The notes: a model not told the origin generated them from the letters alone. 64,000 nucleotides of DNA from an uncultured Flavobacteriales bacterium (GCA_905479325.1 CAJQLW010000019.1:37594-101593), one strand, 5' to 3'; numbered from the stretch's first letter, positions 45,001-54,218 are shown. Translations and numbers: made by a program.

Positions 45001-45463
45001 TATTTTCATAGGTAACGTATGGGTTTTCCATATCTACCCAGTAGCCCATTTTTTTGGTAAGGTCATTCCAAACATCAGTGTAGCGCATAACAGCTTCTCT
45101 ACAAGCCTTGTTGTATTCTTCTACCGAAATGGTTTTACCGATGTCTTCTTTGGTAATTCCTAGTTCTTTTTCTACTCCTAACTCCACCGGTAAACCATGC
45201 GTATCCCAACCAGCTTTTCGCTTTACTTGAAAGCCTTTTTGGGTTTTATAGCGACAAAAAATATCCTTTATGGCCCGCGCCATAACATGATGAATTCCTG
45301 GTAAACCATTTGCTGAGGGCGGGCCTTCGTAAAACACAAACGGCTCATTTCCTTCGCGACTTTCAATACTTTGGGCAAAAATGTCGTTTTCTTCCCAAAA
45401 TTTCAATACCTCATCTGCTACGGCAGGAAGGTCTAATTGTTTGTATTCTTTGTATTTACTCAT
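42098..45463 (-). CDS. ileS: Isoleucine--tRNA ligase
   Basis: A 1121-residue class I synthetase that charges tRNA-Ile and edits valine. The HIGH-like motif is in SANGLPGIHHVMARAIKD (~50-67), the editing domain holds the TTPWTLPSNT block, and KMSKR is in KNGQKMSKRLGN. A DUF5915-like C-terminal region follows the anticodon-binding domain (LSNWYVRLCRRRFW). It is the first gene of a unit with the DksA-like gene and lspA. Confidence 0.97.
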   Translation of the reverse strand: MSKYKEYKQLDLPAVADEVLKFWEENDIFAQSIESREGNEPFVFYEGPPSANGLPGIHHVMARAIKDIFCRYKTQKGFQVKRKAGWDTHGLPVELGVEKELGITKEDIGKTISVEEYNKACREAVMRYTDVWNDLTKKMGYWVDMENPYVTYENKYIESVWYLLKMLYSKGLIYKGYTIQPYSPAAGTGLSSHELNQPGAYKDVKDTSATAQFKVVENEASKFLFDDVHGELFFLAWTTTPWTLPSNTALGVGKDIDYVKVKSFNKYTHEPITAILAKDLVGKWFAAKASELQLSDYKNDGKNIPFEIVAEFKGSQLEGLRYEQLLPYTQPEEGDAFRVILGDFVTTSDGTGIVHLAPSYGADDYRVAKENGIGALHLVDNQGKFKTEVTDFAGEYVKEQYVKDEDKSDDYKSIDVRISIKLKEENRAFDVQKYEHSYPHCWRTDKPILYFPLDSWFIKTTAVKEQLIANNHKINWKPESTGKGRFGNWLENLQDWNLSRSRYWGIPIPIWTTDDKEEQICIGSAEELKAECEKAVAAGLMDKNPLGDFEPQNMSKENYETFDFHRPFVDDIILVSPSGKPMKRETDLIDVWFDSGSMPYAQWHYPFENKELIDENKFYPADFIAEGVDQTRGWFFTLHAIATLCFDTIAYKNVVSNGLVLDKNGQKMSKRLGNAADPFETLKKYGPDATRWYMITNAQPWDNLKFDLEGITEVQRKFFGTLYNTYNFFALYANIDGFKFEEAHVPYAEKPEIDRWVLSKLNSLVKEVDAAFADYEPTKAGRLIQEFTTDHLSNWYVRLCRRRFWKGDYTTDKISAYQTLYTCLITVAKLSAPIAPFFMDQLFKDLNSVSGKEEVTSIHLSNFGKLKESYIDEDLEQRMEIAQKLSSMVLALRKKESLKVRQPLQKMMVPILDPTFKRQLQDVEELILSEVNVKELEYLEETAGVLVKKVKADFKKLGPKFGKDMKLVAAAINQLSQEQIIELESNGSINLVLPEKNIALDVSDVEISSEDIPSWLVATEGKYTVALDVTLSEELKEEGVAREVVNRIQNFRKEAGFEVTDKINISLEIIPQISSAIENNKNYICSETLANDLSFVEEITGRKYLLEIDNETKTYVALTKV

Positions 45464-45769
45464 CGCTTAAAGGGTTTAATCAGTTGATTAAAATAAGGAT
45501 TGCGAATTTAGGAAAAGGAGGGGAGAATAACACAGGCTATATTTGCTTTGTGTTATATTTATATGCATTCGAGTAGGTGAAACTACAATGATATTTATTT
45601 GAAATATAGGTTTAGATAGCAAATTATTCTAGGCAATATTGAGTACATTAGTAAAGATGACTTTATTATAAGTCAGTAAAAACGTTTTTAATTGATTAAA
45701 AGGTCTCTTTTAATCTGTTTAAACAATAATTATTTTAAAATCTTCGTTGGGTAGGGAAACTAACCCAAA
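45464..45769. other. 306-base intergenic region
   Basis: Divergent region between ileS and the gene at 45770. It holds one hairpin (45694-45715: GATTAAAAG and CTTTTAATC around GTCT), described below, but no gene. Confidence 0.6.
45694..45715. promoter_or_regulatory. 9-bp inverted repeat upstream of the DUF4173-like gene
   Basis: GATTAAAAG (45694-45702) and CTTTTAATC (45707-45715) with a 4-base spacer, 54 bases before the ATG at 45770. It could be an operator or leader hairpin. Confidence 0.4.
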
Positions 45770-47311
45770 ATGAAAAACCAACCAATTCCGGCGTTACTTG
45801 CTATTTTAGGACTCTTACTGTTTAACCTCTTATTTTGGGAACAAAAACTTGGTATTAACCTTCCCATTTTTTCAGTTTTTCTGATTGGTTTAGCGGTGTA
45901 TGTTCACCCGGAAAAAGGGATAAAAAAGGAGTTTTACTATTCCTTTTTTGGAGTAATACTTACAGGAATAATGCTTTGTTGGCACCACAGTAACTTTAGC
46001 ATTTTCATGCATTTTATCAGTGTGTTTATGGCGCTAGGCACATTAAAAAATAAAGACATTAGTACCTCTTTTGAGGCCGTGATGGGTTTCGTTTTTGTGT
46101 ACGTTCAAGCGCCTGTTACTTGGGCAAAAGCTGCAAAGGAGAGACAGCGAGGCAACAAGAAACTCACTAACCTATTCTCTTTTTTGAAATTGGCTTTTAT
46201 TCCCTTCATTGTGTTTGTCTTGTTTTTTATTATTTACAAAAACGCCAATCCAAAGTTCGATGAATTAACACTTTCAATAACAGATTCAATCACAGAACTA
46301 TTTAAGGATATTAGCTTCGTAAGATTGGTGTTTCTTTTCTTTGGATTTACTTTTATTTCGGTAGCCATTTTTAAGTCATACAATCAGCTAGGGTTTATTT
46401 CTGCCGAAGATAATTTGCTACGAAAGCGAAACAGTAATTATGCGAAAAATCTAAAATCAGGTATGGTTCACTACACTGATTTCAAAAACGAGTACCGATC
46501 CGGGTTACTTGTTTTTGCAGCGCTAAACTTGTTATTGTTACTTGTTAATGTTATCGACATCAACTGGATTTGGTTTGGGTTTGAAGTTCCGCAGGAATTT
46601 AACTTGAAATCCTTTGTTCATGAAGGCACTTATTTGCTGATCTTTAGCATCATTCTATCCATGGGAATATTCTTGTATTTCTTTCGGGGGAGTTTGAACT
46701 TCTTTTCTGCCAACAAATGGCTTAAACTGTTGGGCAACATTTGGATTACTCAAAATGTTATTTTAACAATTTCTGTGTTTATTCGAAACTATCACTACAT
46801 CGATTATCATGGATTAGCTGGTAAACGAATAGGAGTAATTGTGTTTCTGTTACTCACTGTTTTTGGCTTGTTAAGCTTAATTTACAAGGTGAATAAATTA
46901 AAAACAACGGCTTTTTTATTGAGACTAAACGGGTGGTTTATTTTTTTCACTTTAATTACCATGACCGTGGTGAACTGGGATCGTGTAATGGCTCATCACA
47001 ACTTAACTCACGACAACCCCGTAGAGATTGATGTGGACTACTATTTGAGTTTAGACGAAAGTGTTGCGCCAATGCTCCTTAAAAACATCAACATTATTGA
47101 AGGGCAAATGGAGGCACACCTAAAAAGACCGAACAAAGAGGTATGGCTGAGGTATACCAACATAAATGCATTTAAAAGTCAACTTGAATTTAGAGCGAGC
47201 AATTACCTCGAACGTTTGGAAGAAACTGAATGGCCATCGTGGAATTGGGCAGATTCTAAAATGCAAAAGACTACAGCATTGGTAACTTCAGTAAACTCAA
47301 ATACGCCGTAA
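45770..47311 (+). CDS. DUF4173/DUF4153-like multi-pass membrane protein
   Basis: A 513-residue inner-membrane protein with about 10 hydrophobic helices. AGKRIGVIVFLLLTVFGLLS and YHYIDYHGL near the C-terminal third fit the DUF4173 group. A soluble C-terminal region (~420-513, with VEIDVDYYLSLDESVAPMLL) is exposed. Function is unknown. Divergent from ileS. Confidence 0.75.
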   Translation: MKNQPIPALLAILGLLLFNLLFWEQKLGINLPIFSVFLIGLAVYVHPEKGIKKEFYYSFFGVILTGIMLCWHHSNFSIFMHFISVFMALGTLKNKDISTSFEAVMGFVFVYVQAPVTWAKAAKERQRGNKKLTNLFSFLKLAFIPFIVFVLFFIIYKNANPKFDELTLSITDSITELFKDISFVRLVFLFFGFTFISVAIFKSYNQLGFISAEDNLLRKRNSNYAKNLKSGMVHYTDFKNEYRSGLLVFAALNLLLLLVNVIDINWIWFGFEVPQEFNLKSFVHEGTYLLIFSIILSMGIFLYFFRGSLNFFSANKWLKLLGNIWITQNVILTISVFIRNYHYIDYHGLAGKRIGVIVFLLLTVFGLLSLIYKVNKLKTTAFLLRLNGWFIFFTLITMTVVNWDRVMAHHNLTHDNPVEIDVDYYLSLDESVAPMLLKNINIIEGQMEAHLKRPNKEVWLRYTNINAFKSQLEFRASNYLERLEETEWPSWNWADSKMQKTTALVTSVNSNTP

Positions 47312-47336
47312 CAAAACCGTCGTTGAACTGGTATAT

Positions 47337-47753
47337 CTAAATGGTAGCGATAACCTTTAACTCAATGGCAATAGGGGTTGGCAAACTCTTAATTTCTAAC
47401 GTAGTTCTACAAGGCTGATTGTCTTTAAAATATTCAGCGTAAAGCTTGTTGTACGTTTTAAAGTCATCTTTCATGTTGGTTAAAAATACAGTAACATCAA
47501 CCACGTTTTCCCATTTAGCGCCAGAATCTTCTACAACAGCTCTAACGTTGTCAAAAACTGATCTGCACTGCGTTTCTATGTCGTAAGAAATAATGTTTCC
47601 GTTGTCATCTAATTCAACACCAGGAATCTTTTTAGTTCCTCGCTCTCTCGGGCCGACACCTGAGCAGAATAATAAGTTGCCTACCTTTCTTGAGTGTGGA
47701 TATGCCCCAACTGGTTCTGGAGCTCTGTTAGAATCAAATTTTTCGCTTGACAT
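47337..47753 (-). CDS. RidA/YjgF family protein (2-aminomuconate deaminase-like)
   Basis: About 138 residues from the ATG at 47753 (MSSEKFDSNRAPEPVGAYPH). RidA-fold proteins deaminate reactive enamines. LLFCSGVGPRERGTKKIPGV is typical of the 2-aminomuconate deaminase-like subgroup used in the kynurenine route, and PCRTTLEIKSLPTPIAIEL holds the conserved Arg and Pro of the active site. No other kynurenine-route gene is in the window. Confidence 0.85.
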   Translation of the reverse strand: MSSEKFDSNRAPEPVGAYPHSRKVGNLLFCSGVGPRERGTKKIPGVELDDNGNIISYDIETQCRSVFDNVRAVVEDSGAKWENVVDVTVFLTNMKDDFKTYNKLYAEYFKDNQPCRTTLEIKSLPTPIAIELKVIATI

Positions 47754-47816
47754 GTTTTTCTTTTTTGTAAAAATAAGAAAGCAGTGCACCAAAAACGATT
47801 GTTTTGTTCAAATCGT

Positions 47817-48491
47817 TTAGTTTGCCTTGGCGCCCTTCTTCTTCCGATCCCCTAATCTAACTTTCCACTTTCCAATTGCTGCTGCCATTAATGGAGAACC
47901 AATTGCTGTTGGCGCTAACCAAACAACCCAACGAGGCTCAAATGAAATGTTAATGAGTAAGAAAGCAGTTGAGGTAGCAATGAAAGAACCACCCATGCGA
48001 CCAATGTGTGTGAATAACCAATCGTTTTTTATCCATTTCTTTTTCTTCATCTTGATAGCATCTTCTACAGCAATCCAAAATAAAATACCGCCAAAAACGA
48101 GAAGCATTGGGATAGCGCCCACAAAACCGGAGCGGAAAAGGTTTAAGATTCCCAAGTAAAGCATGTAAGCCCCAACCGTCATGGAAAGTATGTTGGCGAC
48201 CCAATCTAATTTACTTACATGTACCTCTTTCTTGTTGCGAAGTACTCTTTTACCGGTAAATGCCAAATAGAAAGCAAAGAAAGCAATGGTTTGAAGAAAG
48301 ATGGTGCCACGATATGTCGCAACAATTAGTCCCGTCACCGCCACGGTTAACATGCTGTAAAAATAGATTTCTCCACTTAGTATGTGTTGCTTTCCTCCTT
48401 TCTTTGTTGCAATTGCTAGCAAGCCACTTAATAGTGCTATTCCACCTGCAAAGGCGTGAAAATAAAGGGTGTATTGAATAATTTCTTTCAT
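47817..48491 (-). CDS. DUF2306-like multi-pass membrane protein
   Basis: A 224-residue protein with about seven hydrophobic segments. Early residues YFHAFAGGIALLSGLLAI and HILSGEIYFYSML match the DUF2306 family of unknown function. The Lys/Arg-rich C-terminus (VRLGDRKKKGAKAN) probably faces the cytoplasm. It is 64 bases upstream of the RidA gene on the same strand. Confidence 0.65.
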   Translation of the reverse strand: MKEIIQYTLYFHAFAGGIALLSGLLAIATKKGGKQHILSGEIYFYSMLTVAVTGLIVATYRGTIFLQTIAFFAFYLAFTGKRVLRNKKEVHVSKLDWVANILSMTVGAYMLYLGILNLFRSGFVGAIPMLLVFGGILFWIAVEDAIKMKKKKWIKNDWLFTHIGRMGGSFIATSTAFLLINISFEPRWVVWLAPTAIGSPLMAAAIGKWKVRLGDRKKKGAKAN

Positions 48492-48522
48492 AGGTTTAAG
48501 TTTAGTTTTTCATGGTATTGGA

Positions 48523-49785
48523 TTAAAGAGGTTTTACAATTTTATGTCGTTTTGGGTAGTAAACGATTTGTATAAAATTAAATTCTATCTGATTATTAGT
48601 GTAATCTAACCCATCTTTAGTATACTTTAAGTTAGGGGTGTAGCGTAGGTTGGTTCTTAAAATCAAGTAATCAACTTGAGACAGACGAATGTCCCAACCG
48701 AAAACAACTCCGTAACCTAGTTTACTAGCTCTGTAGTCAGTAATTGTTTCACCTTTGTCGGTTTCTAAAATTCGGGAATTGTTGCTGGCAACGTAAGGCC
48801 CAACAAATGGCACAAAACCATGGTAATCGCCTATAAATTTAAAGGCTTCTAAAGCTACCGATTGGTTGGTGGTTGCATACGTATAGTTGTAACCTGTTTC
48901 CTTTTGTTTTAATGGTCGGTAGCTAATTCTTGCCGCAGCATCTAATTTATGAAAGTAGTAACCCAATCCGAATTCAAAGTTGCCATTTTGGGTTGTTTCT
49001 TGGTTTAGAAATGGAATTTTTTGGGCATACTCTGTTTTTTCTAAAGGGATAGTTGAAGAATAACCAATACCAAATGAAAAAGCGTTTAATCCTTTTTCCT
49101 TTTCTAGTGCGTCAAAGGCCTTTTGAACGTATTCTTTCATTTCTTTTTTTGCATAACCTTGCGTAAAGTCATACAATCTTTTATAGCTGAGCATTACCGA
49201 AAACTGATTCAAGTCAACTTTGCTAAACGTGTTTCTTGAGTTGGCGTAGTTATAACTCTTTTCATCGAAATACCGAATTCCTAAATCGAATAACTTGTTG
49301 CCTTTATAACGGTAAGAAATTCCACTTTCGTAATACCATTGTCTGTTGGTAGCGGTTGGGCCTTCGCCTGCAGCACCTTTTGAACGAAAATCTGCCCCAC
49401 CAAACCCCACACCAACAAAAGGGCGCACAGAGTTGGGTTTTATTTTTAGTGGGAAATACCTAAAGCCGGTTAGTACTCCATTGCTTATAAAGGCATCTTT
49501 AGAGCCGCTTAGCGCCAAATTTACAATGGGTATTGAAACGTAAAAATCAGCGTGATCCCAAAAGTGTGTACCGCCGATTACAAAACGAGCAGATCCAAAA
49601 GTCGGTAGCTTTTTACTGTTGAAAGTGCCATTCGCGTTCAGCGAACTAAAGCGTCCATTTTGCGGTAAAACTTCCGTTTCTAAACCAATATAAGTGTGTG
49701 CAAATTGGTAACGATCTTTCTTTACTTCTTGAGAAAAACCAAGAAAACTTGAGCAACATAAAAGGGGAACAATTAAATTTTTCAT
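48523..49785 (-). CDS. Outer-membrane beta-barrel protein, hypothetical
   Basis: A 420-residue protein with a signal peptide (~1-18, ending GFSQ) and alternating strand pattern ending in an aromatic-rich QIVYYPKRHKI segment; YDFTQGY and YGVVFGWDIRL are typical of porin-like proteins. No named family is recognised. Two direct repeats and an inverted repeat lie in its 180-base upstream region, beyond which is the LytTR regulator on the same strand. Confidence 0.65.
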   Translation of the reverse strand: MKNLIVPLLCCSSFLGFSQEVKKDRYQFAHTYIGLETEVLPQNGRFSSLNANGTFNSKKLPTFGSARFVIGGTHFWDHADFYVSIPIVNLALSGSKDAFISNGVLTGFRYFPLKIKPNSVRPFVGVGFGGADFRSKGAAGEGPTATNRQWYYESGISYRYKGNKLFDLGIRYFDEKSYNYANSRNTFSKVDLNQFSVMLSYKRLYDFTQGYAKKEMKEYVQKAFDALEKEKGLNAFSFGIGYSSTIPLEKTEYAQKIPFLNQETTQNGNFEFGLGYYFHKLDAAARISYRPLKQKETGYNYTYATTNQSVALEAFKFIGDYHGFVPFVGPYVASNNSRILETDKGETITDYRASKLGYGVVFGWDIRLSQVDYLILRTNLRYTPNLKYTKDGLDYTNNQIEFNFIQIVYYPKRHKIVKPL

Positions 49786-49863
49786 GACGTTGATTTTTTT
49801 GATGAACCAAAGGAATGAACTCTTTTTCGACGCTGCAAAAAACTGTGTTGGTTGTCATGTTTC

Positions 49864-49921
49864 TGTGATGAATGTCAAGCAAAATGCAAGTAGTCACAAG
49901 GTTTTGTGACGAATGACAAGC
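49864..49921. promoter_or_regulatory. Direct repeats TGTGAYGAATGWCAAGC and an inverted repeat
   Basis: The 17-base unit occurs at 49864-49880 and 49905-49921, 41 bases apart (about four helical turns). GTCACAA (49893-49899) and TTGTGAC (49904-49910) form an inverted repeat that overlaps the second. The pattern is upstream of the barrel gene and next to a LytTR gene, whose family binds direct repeats, so it is a candidate binding region. Confidence 0.5.
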
Positions 49922-49965
49922 TAAGAAAGGGATGTTTTGACAAGGAAAGTAATTGTGAAAGCGCT

Positions 49966-50829
49966 TTAATTTTTACCTAAGCTTTCTTTTATGGTTTTTA
50001 CGTAAGCTCTGGAAACGGGAACAGAAAGTTCGATAGATTCTCCAAAGTTCAAGGTTAACCCTTGAGCGTTTCCAGTAAAGCGCTTTACCTTTTCCAAGTT
50101 TACCAAATAGCTTCTATGGCATTTGTTAATGTGTTTCACACCTGTTAGACTTTCTTCAGCATTTTTTAAGGTATTTCTCAAAACTGTTTTATTTAGCTTT
50201 CCTTCCTGGTTAGCATACACTTCAATGTAATTTTCTACAGCTTTTATAGCGAGTAACTCTTGAGAGTTTACGTTCAATTCTTCTGATTTGTTTTGAGACG
50301 GAATATGGATTGTTTCGGCCCCAAATTGCTTGTCGTTATGCACTGCATGGTTGAGCTGCGTGGCTTCATTTACCATGGCTTTTAGGCGCAAATTATAAAC
50401 AAGCAGGGTGCTAATTACAACCGGAAAAATGCCGACAGCTAGCGTTAAACCTTGATAAAACCAAAAACTTTCGAGCGAAAAGGTAAGGAAGCCTTGAGAA
50501 ACGGAATACAATAAGTTCCCAAGTCCGATGCTAAAAAATACGAGAGTGGTGAAGATAATGTTCTTCCCAACTGTCCAAGTTTTTTCGGAATACCAAACCG
50601 GAAAAAGCATGCTAAAAATAAGGTAGTTTGCAAACAAACAAAAGGTTGTCACTAGCCCATAGCCAAATAATTGCAGTGTTTTTGTGTCAGATTGCCAATT
50701 GTTAATGCCAAAAGGCTGCAAAAAGTATAAGAAACAGAAAACAAAGGCACCAAAAACAAGTGACGATTGAATGTTTTTTTGGAGCGAGCTAGAAAAGGGG
50801 TAAGGTTCGTTTAATAGGTTCTTATTCAT
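49966..50829 (-). CDS. LytTR-family transcriptional regulator with membrane domain
   Basis: A 287-residue protein: about four TMs in the first ~145 residues, then a LytTR DNA-binding domain (~185-283; LAIKAVENYIEVYANQEGKL, CHRSYLVNLEKVKRFTG). Membrane-bound LytTR proteins sense an envelope signal directly, without a separate kinase. The adjacent repeats at 49864-49921 could be its target. It is transcribed in the same direction as the barrel gene. Confidence 0.88.
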   Translation of the reverse strand: MNKNLLNEPYPFSSSLQKNIQSSLVFGAFVFCFLYFLQPFGINNWQSDTKTLQLFGYGLVTTFCLFANYLIFSMLFPVWYSEKTWTVGKNIIFTTLVFFSIGLGNLLYSVSQGFLTFSLESFWFYQGLTLAVGIFPVVISTLLVYNLRLKAMVNEATQLNHAVHNDKQFGAETIHIPSQNKSEELNVNSQELLAIKAVENYIEVYANQEGKLNKTVLRNTLKNAEESLTGVKHINKCHRSYLVNLEKVKRFTGNAQGLTLNFGESIELSVPVSRAYVKTIKESLGKN

Positions 50830-50920
50830 AACAAAGCGAATTTACTTGTTTCGCGGCTTGTTCTAGGTTTTTGCTGTAAACTTGTAGCAGGAATAAATGT
50901 ATCATTTAATTAGCATTCTT

Positions 50921-51511
50921 ATGAATTTCAGAGCAATTTTAGTTGTCGCAACAGTTTCAATTGGTTTTTTGGGCTGCAAAAATACTGAGCAAAAAAAAGA
51001 AACTACAACCCAGCAAATTGAAGAAGTACAAGAAGTGGAGAAGGGAGATGTTTTGGATGAAAGATATTTAATTCAAGATAATTCCTTTATGGGAATTCGA
51101 CCTTTAGATCCGATAGAGCTTCACTCAAATCTGCTTCAGACAGGGAAAATTAAAGTTGATCAAGTTGTAAAAGAAGTTCTGGTGATAGAGATAGACGGCC
51201 AAGAAGTAGGTTATGCAACTCACAACAGAGAGGACAAGCGTTTGGTAGGTTCAATTACGTTTCAATCGCCCAAAATAATAACAGACAAGGGAATTAAGGT
51301 CGGAGCAACCTTTGGTGAAGTTTTAAAAAAATACGCGAACTTAGAGTTGCGAACTACTAAAAATGGCAAAAAGATCTATGCCAAATCAGAATCTATTGCT
51401 TTTCTACTTGATTTGGATGCCAAAGGGAAAGCCGTTACAATTGAGGCGATACCTGAAGCTACTAAGGTGATTGAAATAAAACTGGTGAACAACAAGATTA
51501 GCAACAACTAA
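50921..51511 (+). CDS. Lipoprotein, uncharacterised
   Basis: About 196 residues from the ATG at 50921; an earlier ATG (50897) adds only 8 residues. Lipobox GFLGC follows a hydrophobic leader, then a Lys/Glu/Thr-rich linker. The folded part includes GIRPLDPIELHSN and KGIKVGATFGEVLKKYANL, with a SIAFLLDLDAKGKAVT strand. The KGIKVGATFGEVLKKY pattern resembles that of DUF1131-type lipoproteins, but I am not sure of homology. It lies 13 bases upstream of the HAD gene. Confidence 0.6.
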   Translation: MNFRAILVVATVSIGFLGCKNTEQKKETTTQQIEEVQEVEKGDVLDERYLIQDNSFMGIRPLDPIELHSNLLQTGKIKVDQVVKEVLVIEIDGQEVGYATHNREDKRLVGSITFQSPKIITDKGIKVGATFGEVLKKYANLELRTTKNGKKIYAKSESIAFLLDLDAKGKAVTIEAIPEATKVIEIKLVNNKISNN

Positions 51512-51524
51512 GAACAACTTTCTT

Positions 51525-52190
51525 ATGAAAAAAACACTATTTGTATTCGACATTGACGACACGTTAACCCAATCAGCAGCCATTCATATTGAATGTTTTA
51601 TACAGAGCTTAAATGAATTGGGTGTAGAAAAAATGGACACCAATTTTGGGGATTACCTTCACCACACCGACTCGTACATAGCTAAAACTATTTATGAAAA
51701 GGAATTGTGGCAAACCTTTACCGAGGAATTAAAAGCTCAGTTTGAAAAGTTGCTCTCCAATAAAATGGAGGGAAAAACGATAGAAGAAGTTCCTGGAGCT
51801 GCGGCGTTTATTAAGAAATTGCAAAAAAATAAATCTGTTGCTATTTGCTTTGCGACAGGCTCTTTAAGAAGGCCTGCTGTCCAAAAATTAAAAGCAATTG
51901 GAGTAGATTTTAACAATCAACTTTTGGTAGCATCGGATCGGTTAGAAAAAAGAGAAAGCATTGTAAAAGGAGCGATTGCTGCTGCAAAGAAGTTCTATAA
52001 TGTTGATAGTTTCGATCGAATAATTTCTGTTGGAGATGGTTTGTGGGATTTAGAAGCTGCTGAGAATTTAGGACTGGAATTTATTGGAATAGGGGAGAAA
52101 AACAAGGAAACTTTAATAGAAAACGGCTGCGAAAATCATTTTGAGGATTTTACTGCACTACCAAAAGACTTACCCGTAGGAAATGATTAG
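51525..52190 (+). CDS. HAD family hydrolase (phosphatase)
   Basis: A 221-residue cytoplasmic enzyme of the HAD superfamily. The nucleophile is D9 with D11 in FDIDDTLT, motif II is FATGS, and motif IV is GDGLWDLEAAENLG. The helical cap follows motif I, as in phosphoglycolate phosphatase-like members. The substrate is unknown. It follows the lipoprotein by 13 bases. Confidence 0.85.
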   Translation: MKKTLFVFDIDDTLTQSAAIHIECFIQSLNELGVEKMDTNFGDYLHHTDSYIAKTIYEKELWQTFTEELKAQFEKLLSNKMEGKTIEEVPGAAAFIKKLQKNKSVAICFATGSLRRPAVQKLKAIGVDFNNQLLVASDRLEKRESIVKGAIAAAKKFYNVDSFDRIISVGDGLWDLEAAENLGLEFIGIGEKNKETLIENGCENHFEDFTALPKDLPVGND

Positions 52191-52262
52191 AAAGGATGAG
52201 TTAAAAGAGACAACCCTTTTTCTTTATTAAACTCTGCAAGTAAAACAATTTCAATAAAATAA

Positions 52263-52270
52263 TATATTTG
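52263..52270 (+). promoter_or_regulatory. Putative -7 box (TATATTTG) for the transglutaminase-like gene
   Basis: TATATTTG fits TAnnTTTG and ends 13 bases before the ATG at 52284. Confidence 0.4.
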
Positions 52271-52283
52271 CTGAAAAAATTCA

Positions 52284-54218
52284 ATGGTTCGTTTTTCTTC
52301 TTTACTGCTTTTCTTAAGCATTGTTCATATTACTTTATTCGCATCGCACGACAGCACGCTATACAATAGTCGTTTTGAGGAGCAATTGTTTAAGAACATT
52401 CAAGACTCGGTTACGGTAAGCCCATTAGATATAATGCTTGCAGTTAACTATAAGAACGATAATGAAAAACTTGTTCAAAAACGAATAGATGGCATAGTCG
52501 CATCGTTAAAAAACCAAGGGCTAGAAGTTAAAAAAACAAAAAAGCAGATTCAAGAAATTTACAAATCCATTCATAAAGAAGAGTTAAAAAAATATGTTGA
52601 GGATGCCGGTTTTAATGAACTTTTTGAAAGCGGCGATTACAATTGTGTTTCAGCTACAGCCTTGTATGCGATGGTTTTACAGGAGTTCAACATTGATTAT
52701 GAAATTAGGGAAACACCTACACACGTTTACCTTGTGGCAGACCCTTCTGATACTAAAGTTTTAATTGAAAGCACATTACCTCAGAATGGAACCTTTGAGT
52801 TTGATTATAAAACTAAAAAAGAGTACGTTAATTATTTGGTGTCAAGTAAATTAATTTCTAAAGAAGAATTTGAAAATACTTCTGTAGACAAGCTTTTTGA
52901 GGAGCATTATGACCAAAACAAAATTATAGACTTAACGCAGCTGGCGGCTTTAATGTATTACAACGAGGGAGTTACTAAGTTCAACACACGAGACTACGAA
53001 TCGGCAAGCTTAGCCTTAAAAAAAGCAAACACCATTTATCCGTCAGTTGCAGTTGGCTTGTTGTACAATAGTGCCTTAGCAACTCAACTTAACTCAGAGA
53101 TTGCCACAAAAAAATACAATCCATTAATGCTAGCCAGTTTTGTGAATTTTAATAGAACAAATGACGAGTACAGCGTGTACGGAATAGATTTTTTTAAGAA
53201 CATCGGAAATCAACTTATGATTGAAAATCCAGACGTTCCAAAATACAAGTCTTACTTTGAGTCATTTAAATCAATGTTAGATGATTCTGTAGATATTAAT
53301 CCATTTTCTCAGACTTACTATGTACTGCTTGCTTACTCAAATGAACTAAACGAGAACTATGCGGCAGCACTTCAAAATATGAATTACTCATACATTTCAA
53401 ATTCAGAGAATTTGTCGACTAAAGAGGCAATTTTGGGCTTGATTAGAAACCATTTGGTAAATGATAAAGAACACGAAGCCACCACAGATTCTTTAGATAT
53501 GTATTTTGATATATTCCCGTTTTTAGAAGAAAACACAGGACTTCAAGAATACTATAGTTATTGCAAAATGAGAGTGATAAGAGAAAGCTTTCTTTATAAC
53601 ATACCTACACTAGGATATGAAAAACTATCAGCATTTGAGGAGTCTTTACAATATGCAAATGCATATTGTCATGACAAGGAGTATCTAGAGAATATGTATC
53701 TAGACATTGCAGGGTATTATGCTCGTAAGAACAACATGAATATGGCAGCAAAAAGTTTGCAGCGGGGGTTGCAATTTGAACCAAACTCCATGTTGTTGAA
53801 GAATAGATTAATGGAATTAAGTCAATTCAGAAGTCAGGCGAATACATTCGAGCAAGCCATTGTGTATAGCAACAAGAGCAGAGAAGAGCAGTTTAAAGAA
53901 GATTTTAATAAAAGTATTGTTGCTTGCTGGGAGATTGATGGGGCGTTAAATGGAGCCGATGAGGTAGAGTATGATGAATCTTTGAAAATTATGACATACA
54001 AAGACAATAAATTAACGTATATCATAGATGGAAAAACGGAAAGTGGCAAATATTCTATTCGAACTAAAAGTCGTTTGATGTATCTAGTTCCAGACAGGAA
54101 TAAAGAGGACTACACTATTTTTAAAGTGGAATCGATAGACAACAGAGAGATGATTTTAAGACCATTTGTGAATGGTAAATTGACCGGAACGCGAATTTAC
54201 ATGAGTAAGTGTTCTTAA
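52284..54218 (+). CDS. Secreted transglutaminase-like protein with TPR-like repeats
   Basis: A 644-residue protein with a signal peptide (~1-20). Residues ~110-160 carry DYNCVSATALYAMVLQEFNI and TPTHVYLVADP: the Cys and His spacing of a transglutaminase/SirB1-like fold. Helical repeats (~210-520) resemble TPRs. The C-terminal ~100 residues include SKIVACWEIDG-like strands and end YMSKCS. A catalytic role is possible but unproven. Confidence 0.7.
   Translation: MVRFSSLLLFLSIVHITLFASHDSTLYNSRFEEQLFKNIQDSVTVSPLDIMLAVNYKNDNEKLVQKRIDGIVASLKNQGLEVKKTKKQIQEIYKSIHKEELKKYVEDAGFNELFESGDYNCVSATALYAMVLQEFNIDYEIRETPTHVYLVADPSDTKVLIESTLPQNGTFEFDYKTKKEYVNYLVSSKLISKEEFENTSVDKLFEEHYDQNKIIDLTQLAALMYYNEGVTKFNTRDYESASLALKKANTIYPSVAVGLLYNSALATQLNSEIATKKYNPLMLASFVNFNRTNDEYSVYGIDFFKNIGNQLMIENPDVPKYKSYFESFKSMLDDSVDINPFSQTYYVLLAYSNELNENYAAALQNMNYSYISNSENLSTKEAILGLIRNHLVNDKEHEATTDSLDMYFDIFPFLEENTGLQEYYSYCKMRVIRESFLYNIPTLGYEKLSAFEESLQYANAYCHDKEYLENMYLDIAGYYARKNNMNMAAKSLQRGLQFEPNSMLLKNRLMELSQFRSQANTFEQAIVYSNKSREEQFKEDFNKSIVACWEIDGALNGADEVEYDESLKIMTYKDNKLTYIIDGKTESGKYSIRTKSRLMYLVPDRNKEDYTIFKVESIDNREMILRPFVNGKLTGTRIYMSKCS

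Noticed and set aside
49893..49910. Inverted repeat GTCACAA/TTGTGAC as a CRP site
   Set aside because: Half-sites are in the reverse order to the CRP consensus TGTGA-N6-TCACA.
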